DNA from: Geothrix sp.
GTDB taxonomy: Bacteria > Acidobacteriota > Holophagae > Holophagales > Holophagaceae
Assembly (NCBI RefSeq): GCF_030219325.1
Contig: NZ_CP126625.1
Location: forward strand, 856,857 to 920,856
Length of the DNA: 64,000 bases
Direction of reading: 5' to 3'
The notes below the pieces were generated by a model. The model saw only the letters and a list, made by a program, of their open reading frames with translations, had not been told where the DNA came from and ran no database searches. Both the position numbers and the translations under genes were made by a program. Below are positions 1-7,959 of the stretch, piece after piece (positions within the stretch are counted from its first letter, which is position 1; each line of letters begins with the position of its first letter).

Positions 1-422
1 AGGCGCTCCTGGCCCTCGGGGAACAACACCGAGTTCTCGGCGTCGATGTGCCGCCAGAGGGAATGGCTGTAGTCCACGGCGAGGGCCTGCAGGCGGGTTC
101 GATCCGGCCCGGACAGGGGGGAGCCGAAGAGGCCTTCCATGGCATCGAGCAGCCCGCCCATGCGCCGGTGCTCGCCAGTCAGGGCGGCGATGGGGCCGCG
201 CTCCAGGGGAAGTTCCGCCTTCTCCGACAGGGCCCGGAAGAGGACGACCTCCTCCTTGTCGTGGTGGAAGTCCCCGGCGTAGCGCCGGAAGAAGGCCAGG
301 AACCGGACGCCATCCTCGGGATCGCCCTGGTCCGCCAGACGGGCCGCGACGAAGGTGCGGAGGGAGCCCACCACCTGCTCGATGAGTTCGTGTTCCTGTC
401 GGAGGTCCTCGATGAGCTGCAT
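1..422 (-). CDS. hemerythrin-like HHE metal-binding protein (partial, C-terminus beyond window edge)
   Basis: The reverse strand from 422 reads an open frame beginning MQLIEDLRQEHELIEQ and running off the left edge after about 140 residues. It carries the ligand pattern of hemerythrin HHE domains: His11, His53/His54 followed by Asp-Lys-Glu-Glu, His85 in GEHRRM, His120, and His125 with Glu129 in HIDAEN. Such four-helix bundles bind a di-iron centre and react with O2, NO or peroxide. The start lies only 4 nt after the bioB stop on the same strand, so the two are almost certainly cotranscribed. The true length is unknown. Family is seen directly; the role (oxygen or NO handling, iron storage or sensing) is inference. 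Confidence 0.85.
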   Translation of the reverse strand, partial: MQLIEDLRQEHELIEQVVGSLRTFVAARLADQGDPEDGVRFLAFFRRYAGDFHHDKEEVVLFRALSEKAELPLERGPIAALTGEHRRMGGLLDAMEGLFGSPLSGPDRTRLQALAVDYSHSLWRHIDAENSVLFPEGQER

Positions 423-426
423 GGGA

Positions 427-1374
427 TCAGACCCTCGCCGGGGCGCCTTCCACCCGCATGCCCAGCGCGTTCAGCAGCCAGTGGTCGTGGTTGCCGCCGG
501 GGTTGGGCGTGGTGAGGAGCTTCTCGCCGGTGAAGATGCTGTTGGCGCCCGCGAAGAAGCACAGCGCCTGCAGCTCGTCGCTCATCTGGGTGCGGCCGGC
601 GCTGAGGCGGATGCGGCTCTTGGGGAAGAGGATGCGGGCCGTGGCGATCATGCGCACCAGCTCCAGCGGGGGCAGGGGATCCACGTTCGCCAGCGGCGTG
701 CCGTCCACGGCCACGAACTGGTTGATGGGGATGCTCTCCGGCGCGGGATCCAGCTCCGTCAGCTCCTGCAGGAAGTGGATGCGCTGGTCGATGGTCTCGC
801 CCATGCCCACGATGCCGCCGGAGCAGACTTCCAGGCCCGCGGCGCGCACGGCGGCGATGGTCTCCAGGCGTTCGTCGAACTTGCGGGTGTGGATGATCGT
901 TTCGTAGAAGTCGCGGCTGGAGTCGATGTTGTGGTTGTAGACCTGGCAGCCGGCGGCCTTCAGGCGCTTGGCTTGCGGCTCATTCAGCATGCCGAGGGTG
1001 ACGCAGACCTCCATGCCCAGGCTGGAAACGCCCTGCACCATCTCCAGCACGGCGTCGAAGTTGGCGTCGTCCTTCACCTCGCGCCAGGCGGCGCCCATGC
1101 AGTAGCGGGTGGAGCCGTTGGCCTTCGCCTCGGCGGCCCCTGCCAGCACCTTTTCCACGTCCTTGAGGGGCTCGACCTTCAAGGACGTGTTGTAGCGGGC
1201 GCTCTGGGGGCAGTAGGCGCAGTCCTCGGGGCAGGCGCCGGTCTTGATGGAATCCAGGGTGCAGAACTGGATCTCCTCCGCGTTCCAGTGCTGCCGGTGG
1301 GCCGTGGCCGCCCGATAGAGCAGCTCGGGCACGGGCAGATCGTGGATGGCGCGGATGTCGGAGGCAGAGGACAT
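427..1374 (-). CDS. bioB: biotin synthase BioB
   Basis: A 315-aa radical-SAM enzyme that inserts sulfur into dethiobiotin in the last step of biotin synthesis. The radical-SAM cluster motif is Cys48-x3-Cys52-x2-Cys55 (ACPEDCAYCPQS). Downstream the typical BioB segments YNHNIDSS, CSGGIVGMGE and RLSAGR are all visible, the last containing an arginine of the [2Fe-2S] site. Length matches bacterial BioB. No other bio gene is in the window; the next gene on the strand is a hemerythrin 4 nt downstream. The gene diverges from the MarR-GNAT gene across about 215 bp. No clear BirA operator was recognised upstream. Confidence 0.97.
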   Translation of the reverse strand: MSSASDIRAIHDLPVPELLYRAATAHRQHWNAEEIQFCTLDSIKTGACPEDCAYCPQSARYNTSLKVEPLKDVEKVLAGAAEAKANGSTRYCMGAAWREVKDDANFDAVLEMVQGVSSLGMEVCVTLGMLNEPQAKRLKAAGCQVYNHNIDSSRDFYETIIHTRKFDERLETIAAVRAAGLEVCSGGIVGMGETIDQRIHFLQELTELDPAPESIPINQFVAVDGTPLANVDPLPPLELVRMIATARILFPKSRIRLSAGRTQMSDELQALCFFAGANSIFTGEKLLTTPNPGGNHDHWLLNALGMRVEGAPARV

Positions 1375-1541
1375 GAGGACCTTGTCGGAACGTGAACCTA
1401 CAGACTAGTGCACCCGGATGGTGGGGTGGAACCGCGGATCGTGGCGGACGGGCATGCTGCCCAGCGTCCTTGTTTCGTTCTCCGGGGATTATGGAACGGA
1501 TCCTCGCGCATCTGTTTTCCGGCATGAGGGTTAGGTTTTGC

Positions 1542-1569
1542 TTGAAATGCGTAAGTAGTTACATAAATA
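1542..1569 (+). promoter_or_regulatory. probable sigma-70 promoter of the MarR-GNAT gene
   Basis: TTGAAA at 1542-1547 and TAAATA at 1564-1569 are separated by 16 bp, in an AT-rich patch unlike the surrounding GC-rich DNA. A good Shine-Dalgarno (AAGGAGG, 1579-1585) follows before the ATG at 1590. The -10 region lies in a TA-rich stretch (GTAGTTACATAAATATTTATA) where a MarR dimer could bind for autoregulation; that part is inference. Confidence 0.5.
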
Positions 1570-1589
1570 TTTATAGGCAAGGAGGAACC

Positions 1590-2546
1590 ATGACGGACCT
1601 CAAGGACTATGGCGGACTGCTGATGGGTTCCCGGCTCCGGCGATTGAGCGAGGCCTTGTATGCCGGGGTGGACGAGATCTACCGCGAACACGGGGTGCAG
1701 CTGTCGTCCCGCTGCTTCCCGATCCTCTTCCTCCTCCGGGACAACGGGGCCCTTGCCATCACGGACCTGGCCGCGCGCCTGGGCCAGAGCCATCCGGCGC
1801 TCAGCCAGATGAGCCGCAAGCTGCTCTCCGAAGGCGTCGTGACGGAGCGGGCGGATCCCGCCGATGATCGCCGCCGGCTGCTGGACCTTTCCCGGAAGGG
1901 CCAGGCCCTGATGGCCCGTCTGGGCCCGGTCTGGAAGGCGGTGGAGGGCGCCATGGAGGATCTCGCCGGTGCCGAGTTGAGCCCTGTCCTCCTGCGCATG
2001 GACGAGGCCCTGGGGGAGCGGTCCTTCGCCAAGCGGATCCGGGACCGGTTCCAGCTGAACACCGCCGCGGCCGTGGAGGTGATCCCCTTCGAGCCCCGCT
2101 ACCGCGACGACTTCAAGCGCCTCAATGTCGAGTGGCTGGAGAAGCATTTCTACGTGGAGGCCATCGACCACGAGGTGCTCTCCCAGCCCGAGCGGACGAT
2201 CCTGAAGCCGGGCGGTTTCATCTTCCTGGCGCGGCTGGGCGACGAGATCGTGGGCACCAGCGCCCTGATCAAGGCCAAGGGCGGGTTCGAGCTGTCGAAG
2301 ATGGCGGTCACCGAGCGCTACCAGGGCCTGAGGATCGGCCACCGCCTGCTGGAGGCGGCCATCGCCACATTCCAGAAGACCGGTGCGAAGACCCTCTTCC
2401 TCGAATCCAACAGCAAACTGAAGACAGCGATCCGGCTCTACGAGCGCAACGGGTTCGAGCACGTGCCGCGACCCGAGGCCTCCCACTACCAGCGGGCGGA
2501 TGTCTACATGGTGTACCGGCCCTCCGGAAAGGTCCGCCGGGCCTAG
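1590..2546 (+). CDS. MarR-family regulator fused to a GNAT acetyltransferase domain
   Basis: A 318-aa two-domain protein. Residues about 10-145 form a MarR winged helix (LAARLGQSHPALSQMSRKL recognition helix, then the DPADDRRRLLDLS wing). Residues about 165-310 form a GNAT fold with the acetyl-CoA loop around VTERYQGLRIGHRLL and the C-terminal AIRLYERNGF typical of the family. The frame is open further upstream, but ATG 1590 is chosen because AAGGAGG precedes it by a few bases. MarR-GNAT fusions are known in bacteria. Substrate and target genes cannot be read from sequence. It diverges from bioB; a functional link is not shown. Confidence 0.9.
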   Translation: MTDLKDYGGLLMGSRLRRLSEALYAGVDEIYREHGVQLSSRCFPILFLLRDNGALAITDLAARLGQSHPALSQMSRKLLSEGVVTERADPADDRRRLLDLSRKGQALMARLGPVWKAVEGAMEDLAGAELSPVLLRMDEALGERSFAKRIRDRFQLNTAAAVEVIPFEPRYRDDFKRLNVEWLEKHFYVEAIDHEVLSQPERTILKPGGFIFLARLGDEIVGTSALIKAKGGFELSKMAVTERYQGLRIGHRLLEAAIATFQKTGAKTLFLESNSKLKTAIRLYERNGFEHVPRPEASHYQRADVYMVYRPSGKVRRA

Positions 2547-2555
2547 ATCTGGTCG

Positions 2556-3257
2556 TCAAGGCTCCGTCGAGACATCCAGATTCAGGCGGTAGCCCACGTT
2601 CGGCTCCGTGATGAAGTGCCTGGGCCGGGTGGGATCCGCCTCCAGCTTCTTGCGGAGCATGGCCATGTAGATGCGGAGGTAGTGGGTGTTGCCTTCGCCG
2701 CCGGGGCCCCAGACCTCGGCCAGCAGCTGGCCGTGGGTGGCCACCTTCCCCTGGCGCCGCACCAGCGCTTCGAGCAGTCGGTACTCGAGAGCCGTCATTT
2801 TGACCGGGTGACCCTCGAGACTGACTTCCCGATGCTCGAGGTCGACCTTGAGGGCCCCGCTGGAGACCACCGGTTCGGTCACGTCGGGCTGCAGGGTGTG
2901 GCGGAGGGCCACGCGGATCCTCGCCAGCAGCTCCCCGGCGCCGAAGGGCTTGGCGAGGTAATCATCGGCGCCGTGGTCGAGGGCCAGCACCTTGTCGCGC
3001 TCCTGGTTCCGCGCGCTGAGGATCACCACCGGCTTGCGGCTCCAGCTCCGGATCTCCTTCAGCACCGCCATGCCGTCCAGGTCGGGCAGGCCGAGGTCCA
3101 GCAGCACCAGGTCCGGGTTGTGGCTGCGCGCCATGGCCAGGCCCTCGGTGGCGGTGGACGCGCTCAGCACCTGGTAATGCTGGCCAGTGAGCGTGGGGAT
3201 GAGGAAACGGCGGAGGGCCTCCTCGTCCTCGATGATGAGGATCAGCGGCTGGTTCAC
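2556..3257 (-). CDS. KdpE-like OmpR-family response regulator
   Basis: 233 aa. The N-terminal receiver domain has the acidic pair in IIEDEE, phospho-acceptor Asp54 (VLLDLGLPDLDG) and the KPF lysine. A C-terminal winged helix (residues about 140-225, LTALEYRLLEALVRR then HYLRIYMAMLRKKLE) places it in the OmpR/PhoB class, and the whole reads most like KdpE. The start overlaps the end of the kinase gene by 4 nt, so the pair is translationally coupled. Classical KdpE activates kdpFABC for K+ uptake, but no kdp transport gene is in the window. The regulon is unknown; amtB, divergent beyond the kinase, is one candidate by position only. Confidence 0.9.
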   Translation of the reverse strand: MNQPLILIIEDEEALRRFLIPTLTGQHYQVLSASTATEGLAMARSHNPDLVLLDLGLPDLDGMAVLKEIRSWSRKPVVILSARNQERDKVLALDHGADDYLAKPFGAGELLARIRVALRHTLQPDVTEPVVSSGALKVDLEHREVSLEGHPVKMTALEYRLLEALVRRQGKVATHGQLLAEVWGPGGEGNTHYLRIYMAMLRKKLEADPTRPRHFITEPNVGYRLNLDVSTEP

Positions 3258-5161
3258 GGGGCGTCCTCGGGCGGTTCCGGGGGGACGCCATCCAGGGGCA
3301 GGGCCAGCCGGAAGCTGGAGCCGCCGCCGGGTCGGTCCTCCACGTGGATCCGTCCGCCATGGGCCTGGACGATGGCCCGGCAGATGGCGAGGCCCAGGCC
3401 CACCCCGCCTTCACCCGCCTCGGGGAGGCGGAAGAACTTCTCGAAGATCCGGTCCTGGTAACCCGCCGGGATGCCCGGCCCCCGGTCGGCCACTTCCAGG
3501 TGGACCCAGCCCGGCTCGTCCCAGGCGCGCAGGTCCATGTCCCGCCCGGGGGCATGTCGCTGGGCGTTGGTCAGGAGGTTGACCAGCACCTGCTCGATGA
3601 GCACCGCGTCCAGTGGCGCCAGGGGCAGCGCCTCCGGCAGGTCCACCCGTACCGGCAGGATGCCCTGGCGCTTCTCCAGCTGTCCCAGGGCCGAGCCGAC
3701 GACCTCCTCCAGGGGCTGCCACTCCTTCTGCACCTTGAGCGCGCCGCTCTCCAGGCGCGTGAGGTCGAGGATGTTCCCCAGCAGGTGGGCCAATCGTTCG
3801 CTCTCCTCCTGGATCATGGTGAGCAGGTCGCGACGGGTGGAGTCCGTGAGGTGGCCGGGCAGCAGCAGGCTGCCGGCCGCGCCGTGGATGGCCGCCAGCG
3901 GGGTTCGCAGGTCATGGCCGATGGCGCCCAGCAGGGTGCTGCGCATGCGCTCGGTCTCGCTTTCGACCTGGGCCCTGCGGGCCTCCTCGAGCCAGCGGAG
4001 GCGCTCCAGGGCCAGGGCGATCTGGACGGCGAAGGCCTTCAGCAGCTCCCAGGTGTCCGGCGGCAGGCCGATGGCTTCCCGGGGCAGCACCTGGAGGACG
4101 CCTTCGCTGCGATCGGTTCCCGTCAGGGCGAGGCAGCAGGCCTGCCCGGAGATCAGCGGTTCCAGTGGATCCTCGGGCCGTTCCAGGACTTCGAGCCGGG
4201 CCAGCAGGTCCGCGGGTGGGGGCAGCTCGACCCCCTGGGTGGTCGGGGGGAGGATCAGCCAGCCTTCGGGCTGGGGCAGCAGCAGGCAGGCCTCGGCCTT
4301 GAAGACCCGGCGGATGTGCTCAGCGGCGGTGTCGGCCACTTCCGCGGAGCTGCGGCTGCGGGCCAGGGCACGGCCCAGCAGGTAGAGTGAGGCCGTGTGC
4401 ACCTCGCGGCGATGCACCTCGCGGGACTGCCGGCGCAACCGGTGGAGGAGGCCCACCACGGCCTGGGCGGCGAGCAGCATGGCCAGGAAGAAGAGCAGGT
4501 TGGGCCAGTGGCCGGCCGCGCCGCTGAACCGGGGCGTCTCCTGCAGGAAGCTGTAGAGAAGGGAGCTCAGGACCGAGGCCAGCACGGCGAGCCCCTGGCC
4601 CCAGCGGTGCGCGATGAACGCCACGGCGGCCAGGTAGAGGGGAAGCACGAGGGCGATGTTGCCTTCCCGGGGCACCACCCAGGCCAGTCCCGAACAGGCG
4701 GCGAGCACGCTGAGGGCGCCGACCATGGCGGCGAACCCCGTCCTGTGCAGGTCGGGTTCCGTGATGGGCTTCCGGTCGTCCAGCACCTCGATGCGGGTGT
4801 CGAGGCCCCGGCGCTGCAACTCATCCGCGGTGGAGTGGCCGACCCGGGCCCAGGGCCAGCGGTCCCGGGAGCGGCCGAGCAGGAGGGCCTGGGCGCGGGA
4901 TGCGCGGACGACCTCCGACAAGCCCTGGGCCAGGGTCGGCGCCGCCAGGATCCGGATCTCGGCGCCCAGGCGCTGGGCCTCCTGCAGCCAGACATGCACC
5001 TGGTCGTCATCCTCGGTGTGCGGGCTTCCCGTGGTTTCCACGTGGACGGCGATCCAGGGGACCGCCTTCTCCCTGGCCATGCGGAATCCCGCCTGGATCA
5101 GGCGGAGCGCGCGCGCCTCGGAACCGAGGGCCACGAGGATGGGCCGGAGCGGAGCTTCCAT
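3254..5161 (-). CDS. KdpD-like sensor histidine kinase lacking the N-terminal KdpD domain
   Basis: 635 aa. Residues 1-130 are a UspA-like domain (PILVALGSE at the start; ALLLGRSR). About 140-245 hold four hydrophobic segments of the DUF4118 type. About 255-390 form a GAF-like region. The HisKA domain has phospho-acceptor His416 (GAIGHDLRTPL), followed by a HATPase_c with NLLTNAQRHAP, DRGPGIP and GVGLGLAI. Canonical KdpD is near 900 aa and begins with a Walker-containing KdpD sensor domain, which is absent: this protein starts directly at the Usp part. Start at 5161 has no strong competitor. It is coupled to the KdpE-like gene and divergent from amtB (127-bp gap). Confidence 0.88.
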   Translation of the reverse strand: MEAPLRPILVALGSEARALRLIQAGFRMAREKAVPWIAVHVETTGSPHTEDDDQVHVWLQEAQRLGAEIRILAAPTLAQGLSEVVRASRAQALLLGRSRDRWPWARVGHSTADELQRRGLDTRIEVLDDRKPITEPDLHRTGFAAMVGALSVLAACSGLAWVVPREGNIALVLPLYLAAVAFIAHRWGQGLAVLASVLSSLLYSFLQETPRFSGAAGHWPNLLFFLAMLLAAQAVVGLLHRLRRQSREVHRREVHTASLYLLGRALARSRSSAEVADTAAEHIRRVFKAEACLLLPQPEGWLILPPTTQGVELPPPADLLARLEVLERPEDPLEPLISGQACCLALTGTDRSEGVLQVLPREAIGLPPDTWELLKAFAVQIALALERLRWLEEARRAQVESETERMRSTLLGAIGHDLRTPLAAIHGAAGSLLLPGHLTDSTRRDLLTMIQEESERLAHLLGNILDLTRLESGALKVQKEWQPLEEVVGSALGQLEKRQGILPVRVDLPEALPLAPLDAVLIEQVLVNLLTNAQRHAPGRDMDLRAWDEPGWVHLEVADRGPGIPAGYQDRIFEKFFRLPEAGEGGVGLGLAICRAIVQAHGGRIHVEDRPGGGSSFRLALPLDGVPPEPPEDAP

Positions 5162-5288
5162 GGGGGTTCAGGGTAAACGGCCGGGGCATATAAAAAGCGC
5201 GTAAAAAGTGGGATCCGCGAACCCGCGTCACAGGGCGGCCTCTGCATACTTCCGGCATCCGCAGTCGCCGGAACAGGAGGTCGTCGTC

Positions 5289-6527
5289 ATGGCACCCATG
5301 CCACTGAATGTCGGGAATACAGCGTTCATGCTGCTTTGCGCAAGCCTTGTCATGCTCATGACGCCGGGCCTCGCCTTCTTCTACGGCGGCCTCGTCGGGC
5401 GCAAGAACGTGCTCACGATCATGACCCAGAGCTTCGTCAGCCTCGTCTGGACCACGGTGCTCTGGTTCGCCTTCGGCTATTCCATGTGCTTCGGCCCGAC
5501 CTGGCACGGCATCGTCGGCGATCCCACCTACTACGCCTTCCTGAAGGGCATCACGCTGCACACCATGTACACGGGCAACGACGCAGGCATCCCGCTCATC
5601 GTCCACGTGTCGTACCAGATGATGTTCGCCATCATCACGCCGGCCCTCATCACCGGCGCCTTCGCCAACCGCGTGACCTTCAAGGCCTACTTCATGTTCC
5701 TCACGGGCTGGCTGGTCTTCGTGTACTTCCCCTTCGTCCACATGGTGTGGAGCCCCGAGGGCATCCTGGCCAAGTGGGGCGTCCTGGACTTCGCGGGCGG
5801 CATCGTGGTGCACAACACCGCGGGCTTCGCGGCCCTGGCCTCCATCCTCTATGTGGGCCGCCGCAAGATCGTCGAGAACATTCCCCACAATGTGCCCCTC
5901 ATCGCCCTGGGCACCGGCCTGCTCTGGTTCGGCTGGTACGGCTTCAACGCCGGCTCCGAACTGAAGGTGGATGAGATCACGGCCAGCGCCTACCTGAACA
6001 CGGACATCGCGGCCTCCTTCGCGGGCGCCACCTGGCTGCTGGTCGAGTGGATGAATGCCAAGCAGCCCAAGTTCGTGGGTCTGCTCACCGGCGCCGTGGC
6101 GGGCCTGGCCACCATCACGCCGGCCGCGGGCTACGTGTCCCTCAGCACGGCGGCCCTCATCGGCATCATGGCCGGCGTGATCTGCTACTACGCCGTGGCC
6201 CTGAAGAACAAGCTGGGCTGGGACGACGCGCTGGACGTCTGGGGCGTGCATGGCGTGGGCGGCCTCATCGGCGTGATCTTCCTGGGCATCTTCGCTTCCA
6301 AGGCCTGGAACGCCGCCGGCTCGGACGGTCTGCTGCTCGGCAACGTGGGCTTCTTCGGCAAGCAGCTGGCGGCCGTGGCCATCTCCTCCGTGTGGGCCTT
6401 CGCCTTCACCTACGGCATGCTCTGGATCATTGACCGCATCACTCCGGTGCGCGTGGGAATCACGGCCGAAGAGAAGGGGCTCGACACCGAGCTGCATGGC
6501 GAAGAGGCCTATCCCCAGGGGCTCTGA
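5289..6527 (+). CDS. amt: ammonium transporter Amt/AmtB family
   Basis: 412-aa integral membrane protein with about eleven hydrophobic spans. The start MPLNVGNTAFMLLCASLVML and MTPGLAFFYGGLV are diagnostic of Amt proteins. The conserved pore histidines are visible in FPFVHMVW (near residue 151) and WGVHGVGG (near 321). The frame is open from 5208, but ATG 5289 follows AGGAGG at 5275-5280 with ideal spacing. It conducts ammonium/ammonia into the cell for nitrogen assimilation. No glnK (PII) gene is adjacent, which is unusual since amtB and glnK are often paired. No sigma-54 promoter was recognised in the 127 bp shared with the divergent kinase gene. Confidence 0.96.
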   Translation: MAPMPLNVGNTAFMLLCASLVMLMTPGLAFFYGGLVGRKNVLTIMTQSFVSLVWTTVLWFAFGYSMCFGPTWHGIVGDPTYYAFLKGITLHTMYTGNDAGIPLIVHVSYQMMFAIITPALITGAFANRVTFKAYFMFLTGWLVFVYFPFVHMVWSPEGILAKWGVLDFAGGIVVHNTAGFAALASILYVGRRKIVENIPHNVPLIALGTGLLWFGWYGFNAGSELKVDEITASAYLNTDIAASFAGATWLLVEWMNAKQPKFVGLLTGAVAGLATITPAAGYVSLSTAALIGIMAGVICYYAVALKNKLGWDDALDVWGVHGVGGLIGVIFLGIFASKAWNAAGSDGLLLGNVGFFGKQLAAVAISSVWAFAFTYGMLWIIDRITPVRVGITAEEKGLDTELHGEEAYPQGL

Positions 6528-6541
6528 GCTTCTGGATGAAC

Positions 6542-6582
6542 CACGGCGCGCCCCGGCCCTGGGAGGCTCTGGGCGCGCCGTG
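6542..6582. terminator. strong GC-rich hairpin downstream of amt
   Basis: CACGGCGCGCCC (6542-6553) is perfectly complementary to GGGCGCGCCGTG (6571-6582), giving a 12-bp stem with a 17-nt loop starting 15 nt after the amt stop. No T-run follows, so it is a terminator-like or mRNA-stabilising hairpin rather than a textbook intrinsic terminator. Confidence 0.5.
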
Positions 6583-6638
6583 CTGCATGGCCAGGATCTC
6601 TGTGCGGTTCATTTTCTGCTGATGAAGGAATCGGAATC

Positions 6639-7802
6639 ATGCGAACTCTGTCGCCTCTCCTCCCGTTGGTCGCCACCACCCTCCTGGCCCAGGCGCCTTC
6701 CCCGGGCACCACTCCCACGCTGAAATGGCGGGGTTCCCTCTGGGCATCGGCCGTGACGCAGAACCGCGACACGACCGATGGTTCGCTGGCGTTCCGGCCC
6801 CTGGAGGCCGGGCAGGGCCAGTTCACGCTGGATGGCCTCATGCTCGGCGTGGATGCGACCCTCACCAGCGGCTGGTCCGCCAAGGCCACGCTGCTGACGG
6901 GTCAGGCGGGCAAGGTCGTCCAGAGCACCACCGGCGACAGCGGCACCATCGCGCCGGTGGAGGCCATGCTGGTCTGGACGGGGGAGCGTGACACCTTCCG
7001 CATCGGCCGGATGATCACCTTCATCGGCATGGAATTCCTGGATGGCGTGCAGGACGTGACGGCCAGCCGGGGTCTGCTGTTCAGCTTCGTGGATCCCTTC
7101 GGCCAGGTCGGCATCAACTGGCACCACGCCTTCAGCCCGGTCTGGAGCACGGATGTCTGGGCCTTCAATGGCGAGGACCGGACCCGCGACAACAACCACG
7201 GCAAAACCGTGGGCCTGGGGCTCACCTACAACCATGCGGGTTCCCAGGACAACTTCCTGTCGCTGCACGCCTATTCGGGATCCGAGCAGGATGGGTTCGG
7301 CGCTGCGGCCAACACCGGCGCCGAAGGGCGCAAGCGCGAGCGGCTCTGCCTCATGGGCCAGTGGATCGCCGGGGCCTCCACCTTCCAGTGGGAGGCCTCC
7401 CTGGGCCGCGAGTCCTTCGCGACGGGCAGCATCCTGGGCGCCACCGCGCCGGCAACGGCCACCTGGCGCGGGTACGGATTCATCTGCAAGCGGGAACTCA
7501 TGCCCTCGGTGAGCCTCTTCGCCCGGGCGGAGTGGCTGTCGGATGACCTGGGCGTGCGCCTGTCCGCGGATCCCACGATCCGGGAAGGGCTGGGGCTCGC
7601 CGGCCCCATCGCCTATGCCGGCCGGATGGGGGCGAACCTCCAGGCCCAGGGGATCTCGCTTGGGGTGGAGAAGAAGCACGGGCCCGCCTTCGCGCGCCTG
7701 GAGCTGCGCCAGGACCGGCTCAACCGGGATCTGACGGATGCGCAGGGCCGCACCTTCCGGGAGAGCGCGTCGGGGACCCTGAGCCTGGGCGCCAGTTTCT
7801 AG
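6639..7802 (+). CDS. outer-membrane beta-barrel porin (BBP2/OmpL-like family)
   Basis: 387 aa. An N-terminal signal peptide (MRTLSPLLPLVATTLLAQ) is followed by alternating polar/hydrophobic strands and a C-terminus ending in SLGASF with terminal Phe, as in outer-membrane barrels. The segments FRIGRMITFIGMEFLDG, SRGLLFSFVDPFGQVG and FNGEDRTRDNNHGKTVG match the putative beta-barrel porin-2 style known from Acidobacteriota. It probably lets small solutes cross the outer membrane. It follows amt by about 110 bp containing a hairpin, so cotranscription is uncertain. Substrate is not deducible. Confidence 0.8.
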   Translation: MRTLSPLLPLVATTLLAQAPSPGTTPTLKWRGSLWASAVTQNRDTTDGSLAFRPLEAGQGQFTLDGLMLGVDATLTSGWSAKATLLTGQAGKVVQSTTGDSGTIAPVEAMLVWTGERDTFRIGRMITFIGMEFLDGVQDVTASRGLLFSFVDPFGQVGINWHHAFSPVWSTDVWAFNGEDRTRDNNHGKTVGLGLTYNHAGSQDNFLSLHAYSGSEQDGFGAAANTGAEGRKRERLCLMGQWIAGASTFQWEASLGRESFATGSILGATAPATATWRGYGFICKRELMPSVSLFARAEWLSDDLGVRLSADPTIREGLGLAGPIAYAGRMGANLQAQGISLGVEKKHGPAFARLELRQDRLNRDLTDAQGRTFRESASGTLSLGASF

Positions 7803-7959
7803 ACCTTTTCGTCATGAATTGATCTGCGGCGGTCTGTGCCATAGCCCTGGTTTCGGCGATCGGAGACGATGGTCTGTGGAAAACCCAGGGGGGAATTCCA
7901 CCTTGCGGTCTGCGTGCTAGATTTGGGCCACCGACTGCCCCCTGGCGAGAGGAGTTCCT

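Noticed and set aside
2556-5161. Calling the two-component pair true kdpDE
   Set aside because: The kinase lacks the KdpD domain and no kdpFABC is present, so the K+ role is not supported here.
5162-5288. Sigma-54 promoter for amt
   Set aside because: No GG-N10-GC pair with the flanking consensus was found at a sensible distance.
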